NCBI GenBank assembly: GCA_033439685.1
Contig: JAUEDM010000007.1
Span: 868,001-932,000 of the forward strand
Source: Apodospora peruviana
Lineage: Eukaryota; Ascomycota; Sordariomycetes; Sordariales; Lasiosphaeriaceae
Reading direction: 5' to 3'
Length of the DNA stretch: 64,000 nt
Both the position numbers and the translations under genes were made by a program. A model generated the notes under the pieces. It worked only from the letters and a program-made list of their open reading frames with translations. It did no database searches and had not been told where the DNA came from. Numbering within the stretch: position 1 is the first letter of the stretch; the number at the start of each line of letters is the position of its first letter. This document shows positions 45,632-54,591 of the stretch, one piece after another.

Positions 45632-47533
45632 TCTCCCCAAAGTCTGAGCCCCTTTCCGACGGGTATCGATATATATTCCTTATCGTTCTCCCGATACAAT
45701 AAGTGGATTAACGAATGTCAGATCCAATGGCGGCCCAGAATAAACGATCGTGCGTTGCACTATAACATCGATATAACGATCGGATGGGGACCCGTCGGGA
45801 ACCAGAACGTCAAGGCGGAAGCGATTATATGACACTTTTGTCTCGGCGGTGGCGGACTAAGAGAGGCGGTGCTTAGAACGGATTGGTAAGTCGGGAGCCA
45901 AGCTGTGAAGCGATCCAGCGCAGCAAGAGGAGGCCGTGCAAGCCAACGTAATTATGCTTGCTGTTTGCTGGTGCCCAGAGAATGGTATCCGACCCAGTGA
46001 ATTAGACTCCGACTAAGGCCGAGCGAGGTGGCGAGCTAACGAGCTAACGTATTGGTGGCCATAAAAGTGAACTCAAGAAACAAGAAGGAAAAAGACAAAA
46101 GTGAAAGGTCGGGAAAGGGTGGTCAGAAGAGAAACCCAACCCGGACACAAGAGACTAATGGCCAAGTCACTGACATGGACTGAACAAGCCAAGAGACAAA
46201 GAGGAAGACGACCGGATGCAGTGCCCAGTGGGACATTAGGCATTGTAGCGGAGAACGGCAAGGTAAGAGAAAGTCTCAACTTTCTTCGACGGGGTCCTGT
46301 CTGTTCCCACTTTAGGATGGTTTGCATACGTATGTGCCATATGCCAAGACGAGTGATGCTGGGACTCGGGGACTTCGCCAAGTCGTCCTGCGCAGTCTCG
46401 CAGGGTCAGGCGTGTTTGCGGCAACAAGCGACGGGCCAGTGACGGGCCATCGAGTGATCCAGGATATAGTGCCCAGAACAAAGCAGCAACAATCCATAGG
46501 GAAGGGATGGACACTGTCCTCATACGGCGATCGAGTCGGGACGTTCTCGAAACAGGGACCTAGCCAGTTCCGTCAGGGAACAGACAAATCGCAGTGTCGG
46601 GTTCGGCGGGCGAAACCACTTCCCTCTCTTCCCACGTGGCGCCAGCCACACATAAAGAGAGTTGCCTGCTGCAGTTCATCAGCTTCCGGGCATTGTTTAC
46701 TGCCCCCCTGTTACTGCAAAAGCCACAACTCAGATCCTTGGAGTCCCCAGATCGGGGCGCGGGCATGTAGGCATGACGCGCGTCCTGTGTGGGCTGCCCA
46801 TTGCCGTTTGGGCCGAGGACCAGTTGTTTCTTCAACGGTTTGTTAGTTGGGTGAATCAGCCGCATCCGCTGTCATCGTTTGCTTTGAAATAAACGTAAAG
46901 TTCCCTCAATCATCATCAGCATCAGCCTCGAACACGGCGTCATCAGGTAAAGCCAGCAAACATTCCCGGTATCGTCTGGTGGTCGAAAGAGAGACGCAAA
47001 ACTGAAGTGGGGGAAGGAGATGGGGTCGGAGTTTTGAAAGTTGAAACCTGGAACGCCCAAGAGCGGATGCCAAGCCCCGGATCTGATACAACTGTCGCAC
47101 ATCACACGGCTCGTTTGGGACTGGCGCTTGTGCGCTTTCAGTTGCACTCAACACTGTGAGTGGCAGGAATCTGGATGGAATTTTCCATGTATGAATTCGG
47201 GTTGTCGCTGAATTTGGGCGCTGCGATGCAAATTGTCGGGTTAATTCAAACTGCCAGCCTGTTTGTTAACGTAGAGCGGGTCCATGTAAGGTTTACACTA
47301 ACAACTGAGCCGCTAACAAAAAACGTTGCCTCATAATGACTTGAGGAAGGTCTCTTCATCGTGTGCACTTGCCGGTATACTAATAAATTTGTGGCTCGGC
47401 AGCACGTCGACGTCAGCCTGTGGAGGCACTGGTGGAGAGGGCTCTTCAGTACGCATTCTACATCATTGAATTGAAGTGAACAATTGCTGGTGACTGGCTG
47501 GTTTCAATTTGACGAGAAATCCGTGCCGGTTTC

Positions 47534-47594
47534 CGAGTATTCGGTTCCGTATGGCCCGATCCAGCGGGGCGGAGATACCGGAACCGAATACTCG
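47534..47594. repeat. 16-bp perfect inverted repeat with 29-bp spacer
   Basis: Left arm CGAGTATTCGGTTCCG (47534-47549), right arm its exact reverse complement (47579-47594). The spacer is GC-rich. Transcribed, it would form a strong hairpin. One arm recurs with one mismatch at 50125-50140. Confidence 0.9.
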
Positions 47595-48162
47595 TAAATA
47601 TATTATATACGTACTAGCGTCGTCATCCCGACTTCACCCCGGACAGTACCTATTTTCGGGTTCTATTTTACAGACGAAGTTCCTGGGCGAGTGCAACATT
47701 TCGGGCCAGTCTTACCCCCCGATCTCAACGGAGGTGGGAGGTATTGTATGTTCTGCGGGATCGGAGGGATTTTTGTGGAAGCAGGGCCGGGTCCGGGTCC
47801 GGTGTCCGGGGCGGGGCCGCTTCGTGGTATCTAAAATGCGTTCTCAGAATCATTCATCATTCGATGTCTGGATTGTCTGTCAAGATCACCAAACCCCTTA
47901 GCTAAAAATCAAGACGTCAAGCTACCTGAGTTACTCGGATGACGTACGCAAGTCGCAAAGGGTCAATACTCAATAGGGGTCTCAGGGCTGAAAGCCGTGC
48001 AAGTGCATGCATGGCAGGAACGCCATCAATATCAATGGCCAATCAGTGGCTCCAGGCATCCGTGTAAGACCATACTCGGCCGCCCAGCCTTGGAGGGACT
48101 CGTCAGCTTCCTGTCGCGTGGCCGTCGAGCCATCAAATCGGTGCCAATATCCGTAGGAAGAT

Positions 48163-48178
48163 GACTACCTAGGTAGTC
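48163..48178. repeat. GACTACCTAGGTAGTC perfect palindrome
   Basis: 16-bp perfect palindrome about 180 bp before the start of the proteolipid-like gene. A half site (CTACCTAG) follows at about 48184. Confidence 0.85.
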
Positions 48179-48358
48179 TCTTCTACCTAGCTTTGTCTTG
48201 TCAAGTGACGGACTGGTAGGCGAGCTATTCCTCTTTCTTGCCATTTTGCAAGTGTTCCTTGACTTGCTTCTTTGTTCGCCTTGACTCTGTTGCTATGCGG
48301 TGAAATATACGCTTCGACATATCCAAAGTGCCTCAAAGGCCCAAGAAGAATTTACAAC

Positions 48359-49159
48359 ATGGACTATGTCAATCTGGACAGATGGTAATAGACCACTTAC
48401 TGGCGCTTCATGTGCGTAGTTGCTAACCTTGTTCTACTTTCATATGTGCAGTCCCGTTTATGCCGTTCGTCGCCTCGTTCATGTTTATACTTCGACAGAG
48501 ATAACCTAACTCACGAGTAGCCCTTCTTCGGAGCGATGGGTTGTTGCTGCGCCATCATTTTCACCGTCATCGGGGCATCTTACGGGACAGCAAAGTCCTC
48601 CGGCGCCATCTTCTCGTGCGGTGTTATTCGACCTGACAGGATGATGCAGAATACGTGCGTCCTCTAACTTATCCCGTCTCAATGATGGTTACTGTTGTGT
48701 GTCGTCAAGAGAACTGACTTATAGCCAAATGCACGCAGTCTTTGCACGATCATGGCCCAGGTCCTTGCCATCTACGGTCTTGTGGCGGCCGTCATCCTCT
48801 CTAACAGTTTGTTCGAGAACCTGTCGCTCTTCGCGGGCTTTCTTCAGCTTGGAGCTGGACTGGCGGTTGGACTTTGTGGCTTGGCGGCCGGTTTTGCTAT
48901 TGGCATTGTTGGCGACGCAGGAGGTCTGTCGAATTACTCCCTCTTTCTGATCTCGTTGCTGTTGTTGACACACCCTCGAATCCCACCTTGCTAACATATA
49001 TGTTACCAAACAGTCCGGGCCAGCACGCAGCAGCCGCGTCTCTATACCGGCATGGTGCTTCTTCTCATTCTAGCTGAAGTGCTGGGCCTCTACGGGGTGA
49101 TTGTCTCGATTCTAATGCTGACAAGGTCGACCATGGGCGAGACAAAATGCCCCGTTTAG
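48359..49159 (+). CDS. Divergent V-type ATPase proteolipid subunit c paralogue
   Basis: Five exons reconstructed by eye: 48359-48384, 48452-48464 (13-bp micro-exon), 48521-48654, 48739-48923 and 49014-49159, 167 residues; introns are 67, 56, 84 and 90 bp. Proteolipids form the proton-carrying ring of the V-ATPase membrane sector. The start MDYVNLDRCPVYA|PFFGAMGCCC restores the CPVYAPFFGAMG opening of subunit c; GASYGTAKSSGAI, IMAQVLAIYGLVAAVIL, FLQLGAGLAVGLCGLAAG and GDAGVRASTQQPRL follow. The proton-binding Glu is kept (Glu141 in LILAEVLGLYG). It departs from usually near-invariant positions (CCC in TM1, MAQ for MAG), and ends in an odd STMGETKCPV tail. I read it as an extra paralogue, not the housekeeping vma-3 or vma-11 gene. 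Confidence 0.8.
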
Positions 49160-49619
49160 TTGGGACTCGGACAGCCAACAGGTACATGAAGAAATAGTGC
49201 CGGAGACTGTTTACTCATTGGGGGAGAAGGTGTTATAGAGCGAGGTCCAGAGAATTATATGACGATGCATCGCAGGCATATCCGTCTATGTGCGCATACA
49301 TTTAAAAGATACCAGAGATTCAGTCAGTCCAGGTATTCATCAGCCGGGTCAGATACAATCAATCTCGCGTTCACTTGAGCCAGCTGAGACGACAGAACGG
49401 AAAAGGCGGTAGTTACCAGTTTCTAGTCACTTAACCCCATAACGACGACAAGCGAGGAAAGTGGTATTGACCATATCATCCTTGAATATGACACCGATCC
49501 ATATACAACGAAAGGGACAACAACCTACTCCAACTTAGTTAATCACTATCACATGTCACAATAGATACGGTCTAGAGACACCATCGTCATCTCCCCGTCT
49601 CGGAACGCCCAAAACTGAC
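49160..49619. other. Spacer downstream of the proteolipid-like gene
   Basis: 3'UTR-type sequence. No gene recognised. Confidence 0.5.
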
Positions 49620-49928
49620 TCATTTCCCCTTACCCTTCAGGCTACCACGCTTATCGAAGCCCACAAGCGCAAGCTGGTCGGGTGGCAGCATATAGTTAAG
49701 GTTCGCAGCCATCCATTTAAACAAACAAGCAAAGATCCTCAGTGGTCAAACGGTCAAGCCGAAGCACATCGAACTGATAAGTCTAAAGAACAAAAAAGCT
49801 AACTTTACACAATTAGAAGAAAAAAAGAGGCTACAACACTGAATTAAACTGCTGATCACAGGAATCGAATCTAACTCTCGCACAACACCTCCCATATTCC
49901 CTCACTGATTCACACCGATATCACCCAT
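49620..49928 (-). CDS. Candidate micro-gene, 46 codons, unidentified
   Basis: Possible two-exon gene: 49928-49906 (MGDIGVN) and 49737-49620, joined across a 168-bp intron (donor GTGAGG, acceptor CTGAG). The second exon alone gives a 30-residue frame from an ATG at 49712, ending SLKGKGK. In favour: codon third positions look coding, and the peptide has a short hydrophobic part (IFACLFKWMA), then LPPDQLALVGFDKR and a basic end. Against: the length is within chance, the acceptor is a weak GAG, and I recognise no family. It may also be the last exon of a decayed gene. Confidence 0.25.
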
Positions 49929-49963
49929 GGCAGCATACCACCAGTGCGAGCGAGCACCCGACA

Positions 49964-50179
49964 AGCAACCACCGCCGCCAGCGAGTCTACGAAGGGGCCC
50001 GGATCCGAAGGATAGCCTGTCCGAAGGAGAGCGAAGATAGCTGATCCGAAGGAGATCAGACTTAGCTAATCCGAAGGACAAGGTTATCCGAAGGCGACCG
50101 GACCCCGGGAAGGACCAGGGCGAGCGAGTATTCGGATCCGACCAGAACCACCGCCACCGCCAGCAAGTTTACAAATGCG
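49964..50179. repeat. Short repeat patch with TCCGAAGG direct repeats
   Basis: TCCGAAGG occurs at 50004, 50020, 50045, 50070 and 50087. The block is flanked by two diverged copies of an ACCACCGCC...GCCAGC element (about 49968-49992 and 50147-50179). The motif at 50125-50140 matches the 47534 inverted-repeat arm at 15 of 16 bases. No transposase frame. Confidence 0.7.
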
Positions 50180-50294
50180 GGCCGTTTAAAGCAGCCCAGA
50201 AACATCGGGAGATTATAAGTAATAAATTTCCCTGATGTGCTTCGGCTTGACTGCTTTGTATAATTCATTTATATTAAATCCACTTACAAGTAAA

Positions 50295-50459
50295 CCGTTT
50301 TGTTAATTACCTATATGTTATTTCTTTCCAACTTTGAAAACAGATACTAGCAAACGGTAAGGGAAAACAAACCTCGCAGCGACCATTTTGTTTATTAGGT
50401 ATATACATGTTACTTTCCAACTTTCAATAATAAATAGTGAAAACAAACCTCGCAACGAA
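50295..50459. repeat. Diverged tandem duplication of about 80 bp
   Basis: Copies at about 50295-50382 and 50383-50459 share TTTCCAACTTT and AAAACAAACCTCGCA with the same order and spacing. It lies just past the 3' end of the GFA gene. Confidence 0.7.
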
Positions 50460-50480
50460 TGTCTATAACCTCTCCTTGAT

Positions 50481-51070
50481 TTATTTACTGGTAGGAGGAG
50501 GCATGGCTTCAAATTTCTGAGCTCCCTCCACCCCGGTGAACCATGAGACCCGGTCCTTGATAAACTGTTCTACCTGCGGCCGGAGCTTGGTCTCGTGCAG
50601 GTTGAAGTCATCGACGGTACCGATGCGCAGGATCCTCTGGCCCGGAAATGATGAACCGACGCGGTACATGAGGGTTCCGCAAGTCGAGCAGAAGTAATTG
50701 GTCATCATTTCTCCTGAAGCGATGGTTTGCGACTGGCCAAATGACTTCAAGTTATCGTGGCCCCTAATGTGTTTGAGGTGCGTGTCGGCTACCGTAAAAT
50801 TGGAGGCGAACATTGACGCCGTTATCTTGCGGCAGTCGGTGCAGTTGCACACGAATGTGTTGACCAGGCCTGGGCCGGAGGTTGGCTACCCACCCGGGAG
50901 TCAGTTCGGTGTGTAGACATTGGAGGGGGTGAAAGGCGTAGACTTGCAAAGGCTAGCTGCACTGCACCGCAGAAACATGTTGCTGTAGCTTCGTCTTCCG
51001 TGGACCGACCATCGCTCGCAAGGCCGGCAAAAGGGATGTAAGGCTTTGACTTATCTGCTATGGCAGCCAT
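50481..51070 (-). CDS. GFA-domain protein (glutathione-dependent formaldehyde-activating enzyme family)
   Basis: Two exons, 51070-50948 and 50885-50481, 175 residues. The 62-bp intron (50886-50947) starts with GC rather than GT (GCAAGTC); only this boundary gives the family sequence FCGAVQLAF|PTSGPGLVNTF. Zinc ligands are seen in CFCGAVQL, CNCTDCRK and FCSTCGTLMYR. The family is named for an enzyme adding formaldehyde to glutathione, but most fungal members are of unknown substrate. No signal peptide. The first ATG in frame is 51070; the upstream start-like codon is TTG. Confidence 0.9.
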
Positions 51071-52160
51071 GATCGTGTTATACAATGCTCGCTCAGATCT
51101 CGTGCGACAGGGCGATGTCTTCGAAAGAAACTATGAGGCCAACACCAGGGGGGAAAGAAAGGGAGGAGATTGAGGAAAGGGGAGAGAGGCAGCTTGGCCG
51201 GCAAAGAGTTGAAAGTAAAATGTGAGAGTGCGAAGTGAAGACTAAAACAAGAGTGGTACATCGGGGAGGAATGGTCTATCTATACTGTCTATCCGTAAAG
51301 CGTAACAAATCCAGATACGGTAGAACTGCGCAGTCTGGAGCAGCAGCTTAATAAGCCGAACGGGAGGGACGCCTTTCCCAGAATACCAGGTGCAGTAGCA
51401 TCGTTCCCCTTTTCCCGTCCACTTTCATCGGAATTTAGAACCTCCTACATGTAGTGCGGACCAGCTAGGTACCTAGGTTTCCTTGTTCGGACCAGACTTG
51501 GCCCTGCAAAGTAAGCTCCTAAGCCCGAGCAGATAGAGTTGTATGTGGTATCCGTATATAAAACTGACAATTCATCCGTATCGCCGATCACAAGAGAATC
51601 GCATAGCCAGTGTAGAAAAGGAAAGAAGTAAGTCACAAGTACCAAGCGAAACGGAATATTGAACTGATTACCTCCCAAATGATCCTCTCTATTCAGGGTA
51701 TCGAAAATGCAGGCGCTGCCTCCCTCCTACTTACAAATGCCATTTCTCCCACCCATCAGAATAAAATGCCATGACAAAAGGAGACAATAATTCGAAAAAA
51801 CATTGAATTTCATGCAAAAAATCTTTTGTCTATTGGTATTGTTGAGACTTTCATCTTCACCCATTTGTCCTCCTCCCTCCTCCCTCCTCCTAACCAGGCC
51901 CTTCTGCTCTCAGGGTTGAGGAAGTCGGGGGCAACGACGACCACCACCACCACCAGCCAACCAACCGACGGGTAGGCCGTGGCGTCGTCTGTGTACGAGT
52001 CTTTGCTCCAAGCCCCGGAGTTTTTATTCCATCATGGCTGGGCGGAATCCAAAAGGGTCGTTGTGTACGTCTTCATGTAGTCACGTACCTCGTCAATATC
52101 GCGACGGACGTAGCGACTCAGGCCACGTATCGTGATTTCTGAAAGTTGGCGGTTGAGTTC
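51071..52160. other. Spacer between GFA gene promoter and the acyltransferase 3' end
   Basis: Purine-rich GFA leader (about 51140-51200), a 12-bp palindrome CTAGGTACCTAG at 51465-51476, then 3'UTR of the acyltransferase. No gene recognised. Confidence 0.5.
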
Positions 52161-53144
52161 TCAAGCAGCAATCTTCATTTCGGCTCCCGTGGTCTTTGCC
52201 ACTCCGTTTCCTTCATATTTATCAGGCACAGATTCTATCTTCCGCCCCTGGACCCTCTCGGTTAGTTCGATCAGTTCCTTGAGCATCAGCTCCCGAGTGG
52301 TGTTGGTGAGCTGGTCAACGTCGGCGGCCGTAAGGCCTATTGTCGGGATCGGGTCAAGAACTAGCAAAACACATCAACCCGTTAGCTGGCTAGTTCTCGT
52401 AGACAGAAAATATTCTTCTTCCTCACCTTTGCAGGGAACGGTCCCAGCCTTAAACACCATGCCCTTGATCCACAGGATATGACTGTAGTTGGGCACAACG
52501 ACAGGCACAATAGGGACCTGGGCTTGCACAGCCAAATGGAAGGCGCCCTTCTTGAAGGGCAGAAGCATGGGGTCCTTGGCGTAGCTGCGGGTGCCCTCGG
52601 GGAACATATAGACGCTCTGGCGCTTCTGACGGATCTCGTTGGCGGCGCCGCTCATGGCCTGGCGGGCGTCCTTGCTGTTCTGGCGATCGATAAAGATAGA
52701 GTCACTCAGGCTCATGAACCAGCCGAGGAAGGGCGTTTTCCGGAGGGACGCCTTGGCCGTAACGCTGCAGTACTTGGGGAAGATGCATCCCAACATCAGC
52801 ACGTCGAGCTCGGTCTGGTGGTTGCCGATGAAGACGGCGGGGCGCACCTTCTTCATGTGGCCCTTGGGGTCCTCGACCTCGAAGGTGATACCCGTCGTGA
52901 GGACCATGAGGTACTTGAAGCAGCGGCCCGTCGCCCACTGCGCGATCTGGCTCTGTCCGACCAGGCGCAGCAGAATGGACACGATCACGCCGAACATGGT
53001 GGCGTAGAGCATCGAGATGTACGAGGCCAGCGTGCGCGCCACGAAGGCCGCTTTAGGCACAACCAGGGACAACATGTACAAGGCGACAGTCAGGGCGAAG
53101 TAGCCGCCGAGAAAGTAACCCAGATAATCGAGAATGGCGGCCAT
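52161..53144 (-). CDS. slc1: 1-acyl-sn-glycerol-3-phosphate acyltransferase (Slc1)
   Basis: Two exons, 53144-52427 and 52360-52161, 305 residues; the intron is 66 bp. It acylates lysophosphatidic acid to phosphatidic acid in the ER, the second step of glycerolipid synthesis. Two hydrophobic segments lie in the first 70 residues (YFLGGYFALTVALYMLSLVV and ISMLYATMFGVIVSILL). The PlsC motifs are complete: FIGNHQTELDVLML (the NHX4D catalytic motif), SIFIDRQNSKDA, MFPEGTRSYAKD for substrate binding, and VPIVPVVVPNY. The C-terminus after the intron is LDPIPTIGLTAADVDQLT, as in yeast and plant relatives. Confidence 0.94.
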
Positions 53145-54591
53145 TTTGTCGCAACCGAGGAGGGGCAGCGATGCCGGCAGACGGGTGGGCGGCGGCGAGG
53201 GAAAGTTTGTTTGCTGGCGCTCTTCCTATACTGTATGTTTAAACTTTCAGTTAGACTACGGATTTCACATGAAAAAAAGAGGTTTGGGGTTGGGAGCTTG
53301 ACTTACAGAAGGGCTACCGGGTCGGCGCACCGACTAACGAGAAATGTTGAGAGGTAAAAAGGGCGGAGCGAGACGCTGTCAGTGACCGGCGAGGCATGAA
53401 AGGCCGGCGGTTACACAAGACAGACTCAGGCGTGTGATGGGTTCCAGCTGCTGAGAAACTTAAAAGTTATCTACAAGACATGTCTGTGTGTTTCGTCGTC
53501 CAAAATCATAAATGCGCGCACCAGGTCCCGAGGTCAGCTTCAGCTCGAGACAGCATGCTCCTCACCGGTACCAGGAAGAAAAAGTTGGATTTCGACAAGC
53601 GGCAACGGATGGTCGGGGGTGTGGGGTGGGAATCGCCGGCTGGCGGGACAAGTGACATCGGGTTGGGGATGACCGCTGTCCGCTGATCGCTGTCGATTGG
53701 CCTGAAGACGGCGCCTGGGCCCACCATGGACCACCAGATTCCGAGGTTGCGAGGTTGTCTTTGATTTTCGTTGAGGCCAGCTGCACGCTAGCCGGCTAGC
53801 GAGGCACTACCTGGGAGGCGGGAACGCGGGGCACCGAGTGAGCCAGGATGACGAAACACAAGCATCTTGAAGCTTGTGTTGACTTGAGAATCTGAGATAT
53901 GCCAAAACGTTTGATATTATTTACACCGCCTTATTTGTGCCGAGGTACGGATAACCACAGCCAGCTGTCCGACTGGTATTCTTTTTCTAAGACTGACTAC
54001 TTTGGCCGATACATTGATTATAAACTCAGACTGACATTGCTAGTTGCCCATGAATTGCTCTTCACTTTTTTATTATGCTGCTGTTATAAACGAGGCCGGC
54101 CCCGCCATTTCGTCAAACCCCTGGGGCACGTGCAAGGCCGCGATGCCAATGTTAAATGCCAATGCGCGGCGCGGAGTGGAAAGTGCGATATTGTTAGCGC
54201 ATTGCCTGGGTGTCTGAGCCTCTGAGGTTGCCTTCAGTCCATTTGCACGCGTAGTTGTAATTTTACCCGTAGTTCAACCACCAGGTACGGAATAGGTACG
54301 GTATCGTTTTGGAGATAGCGCATCGTCCCAGCACCATTAGTGTAATCTCGACAACAACGGTTTCTTTCCCCAGTTAGCAATCGCGCCGTCGGATCAAATC
54401 GCCAACCACGCCGTCTCTCAAACCGGCGCAGCCACGGGCCCACGATCAATTCGAACGATGGTGACCGGCTGCAGCGATAGCCTATTCCCCGCGTCGCTGG
54501 TCCTCGGCCTATCCTACTAGGTCGCCCATCCCCCGTCCTACCTTAATACGTACGAGAGGTCTAGAATACCAGGAGTAGAGCTACGGACTCT
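53145..54591. promoter_or_regulatory. Divergent promoter region of slc1 and the DENND11-like gene
   Basis: About 1.4 kb. Holds a perfect 14-bp palindrome GCTAGCCGGCTAGC at 53787-53800. A 108-codon frame (53899-54225) has no family features. Confidence 0.5.

Larger units (their letters stand above)
45632..48358. promoter_or_regulatory. 2.7-kb divergent spacer with an inverted repeat
   Basis: Promoters for the protease and the V-ATPase proteolipid-like gene. No gene recognised. Holds the 16-bp inverted repeat at 47534-47594 and a perfect palindrome at 48163-48178. Confidence 0.5.

Noticed and set aside
53899..54225. 108-codon plus-strand frame with a hydrophobic segment
   Set aside because: No recognisable family, in a divergent promoter, and low coding character.
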